Source of the DNA: Streptomyces sp. WMMB 322
Lineage (GTDB): Bacteria > Actinomycetota > Actinomycetes > Streptomycetales > Streptomycetaceae
Direction of reading: 5' to 3'
Assembly: GCF_900090145.1 (NCBI RefSeq)
Contig: NZ_FMHI01000007.1
Location: 186,001-250,000 of the forward strand
Length of the DNA: 64,000 nt
Shown here: one piece after another, positions 38,447 to 48,618 of the stretch
Layout of the letters: every line of letters begins with the position of its first letter
Numbering within the stretch: the stretch's first letter is position 1
The notes under the pieces: generated by a model
What the model was told of the DNA's origin: nothing
The model's database searches: none
Seen by the model: the letters and a program-made list of their open reading frames with translations, nothing else
Made by a program: the position numbers and the translations under genes

Positions 38447-39292
38447 GTGACGGACGGGGACGGCGGCCGAAGCGGCCGGGACCGGGCCGGGGACGCCCCG
38501 GACGGGCAACTCCTGGCCCTATACGACGAGTTGATGCGCGGAGCGCCCGCCCAGCCTGCTCCCGGCGTGACGTACGAACAGGACGGGCCGCTCGTGCGTG
38601 CCGTCGGCGGCTTCCGGGCCTTCGTCTTCGGCCCCCGCGACACCGGTCTGCGCGGCGCCGCCCTGGACCGCCTTATCGCGCGGCAGCGCGACCGTTTCGC
38701 CGCGCGGGAGGAGACGGCCGAGTGGCGCGTCCACGCCCACGACCAGCCGCCGGATCTGTCCGAACGGCTGCGGGCGGCAGGCTTCGTCGCGGGCGACTCC
38801 AAGACCGTACTGGTCGGCGCGAGCGCGGAGTTGGCCGCCGGCGTCCCGGAACCGGACGGGGTGGTGATCCGCCGCGTCACCGAGGCCGGGGACATGCGAC
38901 GGATCGCGGCAATGGAAGCCGCCGTCTGGGACATGGACCTGAGCTGGCTTGCGCGCTTCCTGACGGAGCGGGCCGCGGCGGCACCCGACGGCGCGGTGGT
39001 CCTGGTGGCCGAAGCGGGCAGGGCCGGCGGGCAGGTCGTCTCCGCGGGATGGATGATCTTCCAGGCGGGACGCGGCTTCGCCGGGCTGCGCGGCGGCACG
39101 ACACTGCCGGAGTGGCGTGGCCGTGGTCTCTACCGGGCCCTGGTCGCCGAGCGCGCCCGGCTCGCCGCGGCCCGCCGCGTGCCGCATCTGCAGGTCGATG
39201 CCTCGGACGACAGTCTGCCGATCCTGCGCCGCCTGGGATTCCGGGCCGTGACGACCATGACGCCCTACGTGTGGACGCCTGCCCGCAGCTGA
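38447..39292 (+). CDS. GNAT-family N-acetyltransferase
   Basis: 281 aa from the GTG at 38447 (leaderless promoter spacing); a GTG six codons upstream is the alternative. The C-terminal half holds the GNAT core: VVIRRVTEAGDMRRIAAME as the entry strand and helix, strands around VVLVAEAG and VVSAGWMIF, and the acetyl-CoA pyrophosphate loop LPEWRGRGLYRALVAERARL (R-G-R-G-x-x, near residue 222). A final strand is VPHLQVDASDDSLPILRRLGF. The N-terminal 140 residues are a degenerate GNAT-like or unknown domain. Substrate unknown. Convergent with the DinB gene. Confidence 0.88.
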   Translation: MTDGDGGRSGRDRAGDAPDGQLLALYDELMRGAPAQPAPGVTYEQDGPLVRAVGGFRAFVFGPRDTGLRGAALDRLIARQRDRFAAREETAEWRVHAHDQPPDLSERLRAAGFVAGDSKTVLVGASAELAAGVPEPDGVVIRRVTEAGDMRRIAAMEAAVWDMDLSWLARFLTERAAAAPDGAVVLVAEAGRAGGQVVSAGWMIFQAGRGFAGLRGGTTLPEWRGRGLYRALVAERARLAAARRVPHLQVDASDDSLPILRRLGFRAVTTMTPYVWTPARS

Positions 39293-39342
39293 GACGCGCC
39301 CCGGCCCCGGCCGCAGCTGAGACCCGCTGCGGCTGAGGCCGT

Positions 39343-39915
39343 TCAGGCGCCGGTGGTGCCGTCGATGGCCTCGCGGAGGAAGTCGGCGTGGCCGTTGTGG
39401 CGTGCGTACTCGTGGATGAGGTGCAGCATCACCAGCCGCAGGGACACCACTTCACCGGTCCGGGCCTGGTGGCCGGTGACGTCCAGGGACGCCGCCTCCC
39501 GCTCGATGCGGCGCGCGTGCCCGACCTCCGCCTGCCATGCGCCGAACGCCTCGGCCCGGGTGGAGCGGCTCGCGTCGTACGCCGTCTGGAAGTCGCCGGC
39601 GTCGGACCAGACCAGCGGAATGTCCTCGCCGTTGATCGCGCGGCGGAACCAGGCGCGTTCGACCTCTGCCATGTGCCGCACCAGGCCGAGCAGCGAGAGC
39701 GTGGACGGCGGCGAGGACGCCAGCCGCAGCTGCTCGTCGCTCAGGCCCTCGCACTTCATGGCGAGGGTCTCGCGGTGGAAGTCGAGGAAGGCCCGCAGGG
39801 TCTCGCGCTCTCCCCCGGTGAGCGGCGGAGAGGTCCGGTCCTCCCCCTCGGCCCTGGCGGGCCCGCGCGTACCCTCCCCACTCGGCCCTGCGGGCCCGGG
39901 TGTACCCCCAGTCAT
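39343..39915 (-). CDS. DinB/DUF664-family protein
   Basis: 190 aa. Residues 30-188 form a four-helix DinB-like fold (LRAFLDFHRETLAMKCEGLSD; SLLGLVRHMAEVERAWFRRAI; MLHLIHEYARHNGHADFLREAI). The histidine pattern RH / HEYARHNGH is typical of metal-binding mycothiol- or bacillithiol-dependent S-transferase-like enzymes, but activity is unproven. The first 30 residues (MTGGTPGPAGPSGEGTRG) are encoded by two degenerate REP-like units, including the start codon. No better downstream start is seen. A terminator and serA lie to the right. Confidence 0.88.
   Translation of the reverse strand: MTGGTPGPAGPSGEGTRGPARAEGEDRTSPPLTGGERETLRAFLDFHRETLAMKCEGLSDEQLRLASSPPSTLSLLGLVRHMAEVERAWFRRAINGEDIPLVWSDAGDFQTAYDASRSTRAEAFGAWQAEVGHARRIEREAASLDVTGHQARTGEVVSLRLVMLHLIHEYARHNGHADFLREAIDGTTGA
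39841..39910. repeat. Two degenerate REP-like units at the 5' end of the DinB gene
   Basis: Units at 39841-39873 and 39874-39910, each a variant of CTCCCC-ctcGGCCCT-GCGGGCCCG-GGTGTACCCCCA, matching the palindromic element in gltX and upstream of serA. They form the N-terminal coding sequence of the gene. Confidence 0.6.
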
Positions 39916-39973
39916 GTCCTGTGCCCTGCCTTTCAGCTCTCACGTGCGTGCCGCCCCGCGCCTCTGCGAACAG

Positions 39974-40013
39974 GCGTGCGCCCGGGCCGTGTTCGCACGG
40001 CCCGGGCGCACGC
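39974..40013 (-). terminator. Terminator after serA
   Basis: Perfect 18-bp stem GCGTGCGCCCGGGCCGTG / CACGGCCCGGGCGCACGC with a TTCG tetraloop, 23 nt beyond the serA stop. Confidence 0.9.
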
Positions 40014-40036
40014 CGGATGTACTGTCCCGCTTCCCG

Positions 40037-41626
40037 TCAGTCGGAGAGGTCGACGCTGCGCGCCGACGTCGCGCCGATCTCGCCCTTGATCTCGGCGAGC
40101 ACGGGAGCCGGGATGTTGTCGTCGACGGTCAGCGCCACCAGCGCCTCGCCGCCGGCCGTGGCACGGCCCACCTGCATGCCGGCGATGTTGATGCCCGCCT
40201 CGCCGAGGATCCGGCCCACGGTGCCGACCATGCCGGGGCGGTCGGTGTACCGGAAGAAGGCCAGGTGCTCGGCCAGCGGCAGGTCCACGTCGTGCTCGCC
40301 GACGGCGACGATCTTCTGCAGGTGCTTCGGCCCGGTCAGCGTGCCGGAGACCGAGACCTCCTCGCCGCTGCTGAGGGTGCCGCGCACCGTCACCATGTTG
40401 CGGTGGTCCGCGGACTCGCTCGACGTGGTCAGCCGCACCTCGACGCCGCGCTCCTGAGCGAACAGCGGCGCGTTGACGTAGCTGACTGTCTCGTCGACGA
40501 CGTCCTCGAAGACGCCCTTGAGCGCGGAGAGTTCGAGCACCTTCACGTCGTGCTGGGTGATCTCGCCGTACACCTCCACGTCCAGCCGCACCGCGACCTC
40601 TCCGGCGAGCGCGGTGAAGATCCGGCCCAGGCTCTCGGCGAGCGGCAGCGCGGGCCGCACGTCCTCGGCGATGACGCCGCCCTGGACGTTGACGGCGTCC
40701 GGGACGAGCTCACCGGCCAGCGCCAGCCGCACCGACTTGGCGACGGCGATGCCCGCCTTCTCCTGCGCCTCGCCGGTGGAGGCGCCCAGGTGCGGCGTGC
40801 ACACGACCTGGTCGAACTCGAAGAGCGGCGAGTCCGTGCACGGCTCGCTGGCGTAGACGTCCAGCCCCGCGCCGGCGACCCGGCCCTCCTTGAGGGCGGA
40901 GGCCAGAGCCGCCTCGTCGACGATCCCGCCGCGGGCGGCGTTGACGACGCGCACGCCCGGCTTGACCTTGTGCAGCGCGTCGTCGCCGATCAGGCCCAGC
41001 GTCTCGGGCGTCTTGGGCAGGTGGACGGTGATGAAGTCCGAGGTCTCCAGCAGCTCGTCCAGGGAGAGCAGCTTGACGCCCATCTGCGCGGCCCGCGCGG
41101 GCTGCACGAACGGGTCGTAGGCGACGACCTTCATCCCGAACGCCGACATCCGCTGCGCCACCAGCACACCGATGCGGCCGAGTCCGACGACACCGAGGGT
41201 CTTCTCGCTCAGCTCCACGCCGGTGTACTTGCTGCGCTTCCATTCACCGTTCTTGAGCGCGGTGTTGGCCTGCGGAATGTTGCGGGCGCTGGCGATCAGC
41301 AGACCGCAGGCGAGTTCGGCGGCGGTGACGATGTTGGAGGTGGGAGCGTTCACCACCATCACGCCGGCCTTCGTGGCGGCCGGAACGTCGACGTTGTCCA
41401 GACCGACCCCGGCCCGGGCGACGACCCTGAGTTTGCGTGCGGCGGCCACCGCCTCGGCGTCGACCTTCGTCGCGGAGCGGACGAGGATCGCGTCCACGTC
41501 GGCGATGGCGGTGAGGAGTTCGTCCCGGTCGGCGCCGTTGCACTGCCGGATCTCGAAGTCCGGGCCCAGTGCGTCGACGGTGGCGGGCGAGAGCTCTTCG
41601 GCGATCAGTACTACGGGTTTGCTCAC
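40037..41626 (-). CDS. serA: D-3-phosphoglycerate dehydrogenase
   Basis: 529 aa, first step of serine synthesis. Substrate- and NAD-binding domains (residues 1-310) contain LGVVGLGRIGVLVAQRM and the catalytic Arg in NAARGGIVDEAAL, Glu in DVYASEPCTDSP and His in VCTPHLGAST. An intervening domain (about 315-450) and a C-terminal ACT domain (FFRYTDRPGMVGTVGRILG, about 455-525) follow, as in the long type 1 enzymes of actinobacteria. The GTG at 41626 has GGAG 5 nt upstream; the in-frame sequence before it is REP-like and non-coding. Monocistronic, with a strong terminator. Confidence 0.96.
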   Translation of the reverse strand: MSKPVVLIAEELSPATVDALGPDFEIRQCNGADRDELLTAIADVDAILVRSATKVDAEAVAAARKLRVVARAGVGLDNVDVPAATKAGVMVVNAPTSNIVTAAELACGLLIASARNIPQANTALKNGEWKRSKYTGVELSEKTLGVVGLGRIGVLVAQRMSAFGMKVVAYDPFVQPARAAQMGVKLLSLDELLETSDFITVHLPKTPETLGLIGDDALHKVKPGVRVVNAARGGIVDEAALASALKEGRVAGAGLDVYASEPCTDSPLFEFDQVVCTPHLGASTGEAQEKAGIAVAKSVRLALAGELVPDAVNVQGGVIAEDVRPALPLAESLGRIFTALAGEVAVRLDVEVYGEITQHDVKVLELSALKGVFEDVVDETVSYVNAPLFAQERGVEVRLTTSSESADHRNMVTVRGTLSSGEEVSVSGTLTGPKHLQKIVAVGEHDVDLPLAEHLAFFRYTDRPGMVGTVGRILGEAGINIAGMQVGRATAGGEALVALTVDDNIPAPVLAEIKGEIGATSARSVDLSD

Positions 41627-41647
41627 GTGATCTCCAGTATCGGGGCA

Positions 41648-41675
41648 CCTCCCGGGCCGAAGGCCCAGGGGGAGG
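41648..41675. repeat. REP-like palindrome upstream of serA
   Basis: CCTCCCGGGCC-GAA-GGCCCAGGGGGAGG, an imperfect palindrome 22-49 bp upstream of the serA start. Same family as the copy inside gltX. The rest of the gap up to 41897 shows no gene. Confidence 0.65.
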
Positions 41676-41897
41676 ATCATCCTCGCTGCGGGCAGCGGCG
41701 GGGAACTACGGCCGCATCCCGGCGACCGTATCGGTGGAGGGGGGTCGTCCCCGCGGGGCGGCGGCGCAGGGCAGACGCACGACGCTGTGAGCCTGTGACG
41801 CGCTCGGCTTGCCCGTGCAGTGTAGCTATGCGGGCGCGGTGCGGGCTGCCCCTCCCCGTAAACGATCAACCACGGACCGGTACCTCCGGCGGTGCCC

Positions 41898-44546
41898 TCA
41901 CCCCCCGGCGGCGACGTCCGTACCCGCGTACACGACGGCCTCGCCGCGCACGTCACGGCTGGAGTGCGCCGTCAGCAGACGGTACTCGCCCGCGGGGGTG
42001 TGCCAGGAGTGCTTCTCCTCGTCCCACACCTGGAAGGCGCGCGGCTCGACGGCGACGGTGGCCCGCACGGTCTCACCGGGCGCCGCGCCGACGACGGCGA
42101 AGCCGGCGAGCGAACGCAGCGGCCGGTGCGGACAGCCCTCCCCACGCGGGGGCTCCAGATAGAGCTGCACGACCTCACGGGAGGGCCGCCGGCCGCTGTT
42201 GCGGACGGGCACGGTCACCTCCACCGGCTGCCCTTCCCCCCACGGCTCGGCGGACGGCTCACCGTAGGTCCAGGCCGAGTAGCCCAGGCCGTAGCCGAAG
42301 TCGCGGGCGGGCCGGCGCCCGAGACGGTCCCAGCCGCGGTGGCCGACGTCGAGGTCCTCGCTGTAGTCGATCACTCCGGCGCTGGGGACGCCGTCCGGGA
42401 CGGGGACGTCGCGGGCGTCGGCGGGAAGCGTCCAGGGCAACCGCCCGGACGGTTCGCACGCCCCCGTCAGCACATCGGCGAGGGAACCGCCCGCCTCCTG
42501 TCCGGGAAGCCACCACCACAGCACCGCCGGAACCTCGTCCAGCCAGGGCAGCAGCACGGGGGCACCCGCGTTGACGACGACCACCGTGCGGGGACTGGCC
42601 TCGGCGACGCGGCGCACCAACTCGTGCTGGCGGCCCGGCAGTCCGAGGCCGGTACGGTCCCATCCCTCCGACTCCGACTCGGGGTTGGTGCCGACGACCA
42701 CGACAGCCGTGTCCGCCTCGCGGGCCGCCCGCACGGCCTCAGCGATCTCCGCGTCCGTGCCGGGCTCCGGCGGCAGATGGCGCAGCTCCAGCCGCGCGAA
42801 GCGGCCGAACCCGTCGACCTCGACGACCTGCACCGTCGCCGAGACCGTCACCTCCACGGCCTCGCCGCTCACGGTGACGCCGCGGAGGTGACCCTCCGGG
42901 TGCCCGGCGGAGGCGTCGAGGAGGACCTCCTCCGCGACCCTGTGGGTGCTCTCGCTGAGCCATTCCCCGTCGATCTCGATGCGGTGCGCACCGACGGGGG
43001 CGATCTCCAGGAGGTGCTCGCCGGGCTCGTCGAGCCGCAGGCGCGCTTCGGCCCGTACGGACACCGCGCCCTCGGGGAGCCCGCGCAGGGCGCCGTCCCA
43101 GGGTGCGGTACGGGTCAGGGCCGTCAGCAGGCGCCCGTCGGCGTCGAGCACGCTCAGCTCGACCGCGCCGCCCTCCAGGACGTCCGTGTCCACGAGCGGC
43201 AGGTGGCGCAGCGTCCGGCCGCCGCGGTGGCCGGTGACCACGGCTGACGGGAACGCCGCGCGCAGCGCGTCCAGCGGGGCGCTCACGTACGGCGGGGTGA
43301 CGTGTGCGCTGCCGCCGCCCTGGACGAACGGTTCGAGGGCGTTGGCCCCTATCAGCGCTATGCGGGAGGTGTCCCGCGGAAGGGGAAGCAGCTCGTCCTC
43401 GTTGCGCAGGACGACGGTGGCGCGGGCCGCGTTCCGGCGCAGCAGAGAGGCGGTCGCGAGCTGATGCCCCGAGGGCAGCTCCTGCGGGGCCGGGCCGCCG
43501 GGGTCCGGGGCCGGGCCGACCGGGTCCTGGCCCGCCGGGGCCCGGACGCCGGGCGCCGGCAGCGGAGCGGACGAGGAACCGGACAGGGGATCGGGCAGGG
43601 AACCGGACGAGGGACCGGGCAGGGAATCGGACTGGGGATCGGAGAGGGCGCCCACGCGGGCCGCGAGGCGCAGGATGCGGCGCACCTTGTCGTCGATGTC
43701 CTCCTCGGGAACCTCACCCGCGCGCACGGCGTCGAGCAGTCCGTCGGCCCAGGGGCCGCCGGGGCCGGGCATCACCAGGTCGAGTCCGTTGCGGGCGGAG
43801 GCGACCGTGCTCTTCGTCGCCAGCCAGTCGCTGACCACGACTCCGTCGAACTCCCATTCTTCCTTGAGCAGTTCACGCAGCAGCCTGCGGTGCTCGGTGG
43901 CCGGCGCCTCCTCGGAACCCCATGCGAGCCCGTTGTAGGCGGCCATGACCATCCACACGCCGGCGTCCTTCACGACCCGCTCGAAGGGCGCGAGATACAC
44001 CTCGCGCAGCGCGCGGTCGCTCAACCGCGAGACATAGCTTGTGCGTTCGGTCTCGGAGTCGTTGGCGACGAAGTGCTTGACGCACGCGCCCACTCCCTCC
44101 CGCTGGAGCGCGGCAACGTACGGGACAGCGATGCGCCCGCTGAGCAGCGGGTCCTCCGAGAAGCATTCGAAGTGCCGCCCCGCCAGGGGTGTTCGCTGGA
44201 GGTTGACCACCGGCGCGAGGACGACGTCCGCGCTCTTGGCGCGCGCCTCCCCGGCCATCAGTGCGCCCAACTCCCCTGCCAGCGACTCGTCCCACGTGGC
44301 CGCGAGGGCCGAGGGCGCGGGCATCTGCGCCGACGTCGTGGGCGCAAGTCCGCGGCCGCGCACGCCGATCGGCCCGTCCGAGACGGTCAGCGCCCGCAAC
44401 CCCGCGGACGGAAGCGGAAAGAGCATCCATTGGGTTTCGCCGGTGAGCACCCGCACGCGCTCTTCGAGGCTCAACCCGGCCACCAGCGCGTCGAGTCGGT
44501 CGTCCGGCGGCTGCGAGGACGGAGCGGCCCGGCCGGCGATTGTCAT
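41898..44546 (-). CDS. GH3 beta-glucosidase with inserted PA14-like domain
   Basis: 882 aa from the ATG at 44546 (MTIAGRAAPSSQPPDDRLDA; GGGAG 5 nt upstream). GH3 TIM-barrel: LTVSDGPIGVRG, KHFVANDSETERTS, and the nucleophile Asp in VVVSDWLATKST (about 250). A Ser/Pro/Gly-rich linker from imperfect repeats lies near 320-370. The C-terminal alpha/beta sandwich is split by a PA14-like module (about 475-600) and ends in a fibronectin-III-like domain. No signal peptide. This architecture is found in beta-glucosidases acting on plant or fungal glucosides. It is divergent from the GlxA-type regulator. Confidence 0.92.
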   Translation of the reverse strand: MTIAGRAAPSSQPPDDRLDALVAGLSLEERVRVLTGETQWMLFPLPSAGLRALTVSDGPIGVRGRGLAPTTSAQMPAPSALAATWDESLAGELGALMAGEARAKSADVVLAPVVNLQRTPLAGRHFECFSEDPLLSGRIAVPYVAALQREGVGACVKHFVANDSETERTSYVSRLSDRALREVYLAPFERVVKDAGVWMVMAAYNGLAWGSEEAPATEHRRLLRELLKEEWEFDGVVVSDWLATKSTVASARNGLDLVMPGPGGPWADGLLDAVRAGEVPEEDIDDKVRRILRLAARVGALSDPQSDSLPGPSSGSLPDPLSGSSSAPLPAPGVRAPAGQDPVGPAPDPGGPAPQELPSGHQLATASLLRRNAARATVVLRNEDELLPLPRDTSRIALIGANALEPFVQGGGSAHVTPPYVSAPLDALRAAFPSAVVTGHRGGRTLRHLPLVDTDVLEGGAVELSVLDADGRLLTALTRTAPWDGALRGLPEGAVSVRAEARLRLDEPGEHLLEIAPVGAHRIEIDGEWLSESTHRVAEEVLLDASAGHPEGHLRGVTVSGEAVEVTVSATVQVVEVDGFGRFARLELRHLPPEPGTDAEIAEAVRAAREADTAVVVVGTNPESESEGWDRTGLGLPGRQHELVRRVAEASPRTVVVVNAGAPVLLPWLDEVPAVLWWWLPGQEAGGSLADVLTGACEPSGRLPWTLPADARDVPVPDGVPSAGVIDYSEDLDVGHRGWDRLGRRPARDFGYGLGYSAWTYGEPSAEPWGEGQPVEVTVPVRNSGRRPSREVVQLYLEPPRGEGCPHRPLRSLAGFAVVGAAPGETVRATVAVEPRAFQVWDEEKHSWHTPAGEYRLLTAHSSRDVRGEAVVYAGTDVAAGG

Positions 44547-44767
44547 GAGTTCTCCCGCAGGACGTCGTAGGGGTGTCCCCGGCCCCGCCATGGTCCGGGG
44601 GAAGGCGCCGAGGCCGCCTCACCCCAGGCATGCTCCCCAGGCACGGCCGTCCGAACCGCGGGCACAGCCACGGCGGACGGGCATGCCACAGGCGCACGGC
44701 AGTAATGGCAGGAAAGGTGGGATCTTCGTCATTGCTGACATCGACGGCACCTTGAAGAATCGGGGTC

Positions 44768-45784
44768 ATGTCCGGGAGACCCCGAAGAAGCGGCGGAGAC
44801 GTGCTGGTCGTCGTCTTCGACGGCGTGCAGAGCCTCGATGTCACCGGCCCCGTCGAGGTGTTCGCCGGCGCCTGCCTGTCCGCCGGCGACCCGGGCGCGT
44901 ACCGCCTGCGCACCGCCTCGCCCGGCGGTGGACCGGTCCGCACCTCCAGCGGCCTCACGCTCGTCCCGGACCTCGCACTCGCCGACGCCCCGGCACCGGA
45001 GACGCTTCTGGTGCCGGGCGGTCAGGGCACTCGCGCCCCCGACTCCCTCCTGATCGACTGGCTGCGCGCGCACGGGCCCTCCGCCCGGCGCCTCGTCTCC
45101 GTCTGCACCGGCGCGATGCTGCTCGCCGAGGCAGGGCTGCTGCGCGGCCGCCGGGCGACGACCCACTGGGCGTACAGCCACACCCTCGCCCGCCGCCACC
45201 CGGACACCGACGTCGACCCCGGTCCCATCTACATCCGCGACGGGCACGTCTCGACCTCCGCCGGCGTGACGGCGGGCATCGACCTCGCGCTCTCCCTCGT
45301 CGAGGAGGATCTGGGCCGCGACGTCGCACTCGACGTCGCGCGCCATCTGGTGGTCTTCCTCCACCGTCCGGGAAACCAGGCGCAGTTCAGCGCCCAGCTC
45401 TCCGCCCAGACCGCACAGCGCGAGCCGTTGCGCGACGTCCAGCAGTGGATCAGCGAGCACACGGACGGTGATCTCTCCGTCGCGTCGCTCGCCGAACGGG
45501 CCCGGCTCTCGCCGCGGCACTTCGCCCGTGCGTTCCTCGCCGAGACCGGCGTGACGCCCGGCCGCTACGTCGACCGCGTGCGCCTGGAACAGGCCCGCAG
45601 GCTGCTGGAGGAGAGCAACGACAGCGTCGCGGAGATATCCCGCGCCTGCGGATACGGCACCCCGGAGGCGCTGCGACGGGCCTTCGTGAGGGTGCTCGGG
45701 TCGGCGCCCGCCGAATACCGGCGCCGCTTCCGGCCCCCGTCCGGCGGCGCACGCCGCGAGCAACTCGCCCCCGACGAAGCCTGA
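44768..45784 (+). CDS. GlxA-type AraC-family regulator with DJ-1/PfpI domain
   Basis: 338 aa. The N-terminal DJ-1/PfpI domain (residues 10-195) has the nucleophile-elbow Cys in RLVSVCTGAMLLAEAGLL. The C-terminal AraC DNA-binding domain has two helix-turn-helices (SVASLAERARLSPRHFARAF and SVAEISRACGYGTPEALRRAF, about 230-320). It probably senses a small molecule and controls neighbouring genes. The next gene encodes a stand-alone DJ-1 protein, and the GH3 gene is divergent, so either could be its target. The AraC domain and neighbour are typical of this group, but the ligand is unknown. Confidence 0.93.
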   Translation: MSGRPRRSGGDVLVVVFDGVQSLDVTGPVEVFAGACLSAGDPGAYRLRTASPGGGPVRTSSGLTLVPDLALADAPAPETLLVPGGQGTRAPDSLLIDWLRAHGPSARRLVSVCTGAMLLAEAGLLRGRRATTHWAYSHTLARRHPDTDVDPGPIYIRDGHVSTSAGVTAGIDLALSLVEEDLGRDVALDVARHLVVFLHRPGNQAQFSAQLSAQTAQREPLRDVQQWISEHTDGDLSVASLAERARLSPRHFARAFLAETGVTPGRYVDRVRLEQARRLLEESNDSVAEISRACGYGTPEALRRAFVRVLGSAPAEYRRRFRPPSGGARREQLAPDEA

Positions 45785-45910
45785 CCGACTGACCGACTGA
45801 CCGAAGCCCGAACGGGCCCTGTCCCACGCCTCGTTCCGGCGTTCCGGGTCTCACACCCTTCCGGCCGCCCCGGACTCCGACCGACGAACCCCTCTTTCGA
45901 AAGGGAAGCC

Positions 45911-46537
45911 ATGCAGATCGCGATTCTCCTCTACGACAACTGCACCGTCCTCGACGCCGTCGGCCCCTACCAGACGCTCGGCCCGCTGCCGGACGCCGAG
46001 ACCGTCTTCGTCGCCGAGCAGGCAGGCCCCGTCCTGGACGACAACCGGAGCCTTTCGCTGGTGGCCGCGAAGTCCCTGTCCGAAGTCACCCGGCCGGACA
46101 TCGTGATCGTCCCCGGCGGCCCCGATCCGGACGTGGGCAACGAGACGGTGCTCGGCTGGCTGCGCGCGGTCGACGCGACCTCGGCATGGACGGTCTCCGT
46201 GTGCACCGGCTCTCTGCTGCTCGCGGCTGCGGGACTGCTGGACGGCCGGCGGGCCACGTCCCACTGGACGACGCTGGAGCGGCTGCGGGAATTCGGGGCC
46301 GAGCCGTCGCGTGAACGCGTGGTGTTCGACGGCAAGTACGTCACCGCCGCCGGAGTGTCCGCCGGCATCGACATGGGGCTCACGCTCGCGGGCAGGATCG
46401 CCGGCGACGAGCACGCGCAGGCCGTACAGCTGATGATCGAGTACGACCCGCAGCCGCCGTACGACGCCGGCTCCCCGGACAGGGCGCCGGCCGCGCTGGT
46501 GGAGCTCATCAGCGGGGTACCGGCCCCCGGCCAGTGA
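45911..46537 (+). CDS. DJ-1/PfpI-family protein (isonitrile-hydratase-like)
   Basis: 208 aa stand-alone DJ-1/PfpI domain. The acidic residue in TVLDAVGPYQTL and the elbow Cys in WTVSVCTGSLLLAAAGLL match the Asp/Cys pair of bacterial isonitrile-hydratase-like proteins. Other DJ-1 members are glyoxalases or chaperones, so function is open. GGGAAG precedes the ATG. It lies 126 nt downstream of the GlxA-type regulator on the same strand, likely co-transcribed or controlled by it. A CTGACCGA tandem triplet sits in the gap at about 45782-45805. Confidence 0.9.
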   Translation: MQIAILLYDNCTVLDAVGPYQTLGPLPDAETVFVAEQAGPVLDDNRSLSLVAAKSLSEVTRPDIVIVPGGPDPDVGNETVLGWLRAVDATSAWTVSVCTGSLLLAAAGLLDGRRATSHWTTLERLREFGAEPSRERVVFDGKYVTAAGVSAGIDMGLTLAGRIAGDEHAQAVQLMIEYDPQPPYDAGSPDRAPAALVELISGVPAPGQ

Positions 46538-46761
46538 GAGCACGCCGGGCCGCCTCACCTCAGACGTCGGCCTCTCGCGGCCGGCCCGTACCGCGGAGCT
46601 CCGGCGGGAGGTGGCCCATGTCGTTGCAGAGACGTGGTGTTGAAGGGAGGCAGTGAGGCGGGGCGGACGGACGCACAACGGATCACCGTCACGGCCGCGT
46701 CGGCGTGGTTACGGTTCCCCTCGCGCTCGGCCGGCTGCGGGACCGACCACCTCCACGAGTA

Positions 46762-46799
46762 CGCCCTGTCTGCCCGCCGGGCGGCGGGCAGACAGGGCG
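46762..46799 (-). terminator. Terminator after ilvC
   Basis: Perfect 17-bp stem CGCCCTGTCTGCCCGCC / GGCGGGCAGACAGGGCG with centre GGGC, 30 nt past the ilvC stop. The rest of the 292-nt gap (46538-46829) shows nothing coding. Confidence 0.88.
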
Positions 46800-46829
46800 T
46801 CAGGTGCGTCGGCTGACCGGCCGGAGGGG

Positions 46830-47909
<1,080 letters not shown>

Positions 47910-47955
47910 CTACGACGGCCGGGCGGTCCGCACTGCGAGGGGTCACCGGCCGGTG

Positions 47956-48040
47956 CCCGGGGGGGTGCCCCGGGAAGCAGTCCACCTGGACCTGGCGGCC
48001 CGGGAGGTGTCCCCTGGGGAGGGCCCGCCCGCGGGCGGGC
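47956..48040 (-). promoter_or_regulatory. Hairpins in the ilvN-ilvC intercistronic gap
   Basis: CCCGGGG / CCCCGGG (47956-47974) and the perfect 18-bp palindrome GCCCGCCCGCGGGCGGGC (48023-48040), the latter only 7 nt past the ilvN stop. They could partly terminate transcription or mark an mRNA processing or stabilising point before ilvC. Confidence 0.5.
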
Positions 48041-48047
48041 ACACGCC

Positions 48048-48572
48048 TCAGGCGGACCGGTCCAGGGCGCGCAGGCTCCGGTCTGTGATGGAGCGGGCGC
48101 CGCGCCCGACGGCGATGGTCCCTGACTGCACCAGCTCCTTGATGCCGTACGGCTCCAGCATCTTGAGCATGGCGTCGAGCTTGTCACTGCTGCCGGTGGC
48201 TTCGATGGTGACGGCCTCCGGCGAGACATCCACGGTCTTGGCGCGGAAGAGCGAGACGATCTCGATGATCTGGGAACGGGCCTCGTTGTCTGCGCGGACC
48301 TTCACCAGAACGAGTTCACGCTGGACGGCCGAGGCCGGGTCCAGCTCAACGATCTTGAGAACGTTGACGAGTTTGTTGAGCTGCTTGGTGACCTGCTCCA
48401 GCGGCAGGTCCTCCACGTTCACGACGATCGTGATGCGGGAGATCTCGGGATGCTCGGTCACGCCGACGGCGAGCGAGTCGATGTTGAAGCCGCGGCGGGA
48501 GAACAGCGAGGCGATCCTGGCGAGGATGCCTGGGGTGTTCTCCACCAGGACGGAGAGCGTGTGCTTGGACAT
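48048..48572 (-). CDS. ilvN: Acetolactate synthase small (regulatory) subunit
   Basis: 174 aa with the N-terminal ACT domain (LSVLVENTPGILARIASLFSRRGFNIDSL, residues 5-75) and a C-terminal ALS_ss_C domain. It binds valine for feedback inhibition and activates IlvB. The ACT valine-binding glycine region (ENTPGILARI) is intact. It lies 46 nt downstream of ilvB in the same transcript. ATG at 48572. Confidence 0.97.
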   Translation of the reverse strand: MSKHTLSVLVENTPGILARIASLFSRRGFNIDSLAVGVTEHPEISRITIVVNVEDLPLEQVTKQLNKLVNVLKIVELDPASAVQRELVLVKVRADNEARSQIIEIVSLFRAKTVDVSPEAVTIEATGSSDKLDAMLKMLEPYGIKELVQSGTIAVGRGARSITDRSLRALDRSA

Positions 48573-48618
48573 CTGTCGTTCCTATCTCGTGCGTCCTTGA
48601 GTCCTTGGGCTTCCGTGC

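Noticed and set aside
39353..42574. 1073-codon + strand frame across DinB, serA and part of the GH3 gene
   Set aside because: Spans three real minus-strand genes and their terminator; no family sequence.
46634..46816. 60-codon + strand ORF after the DJ-1 gene
   Set aside because: Runs into the ilvC terminator hairpin, lacks a plausible ribosome site and has no protein-like pattern.
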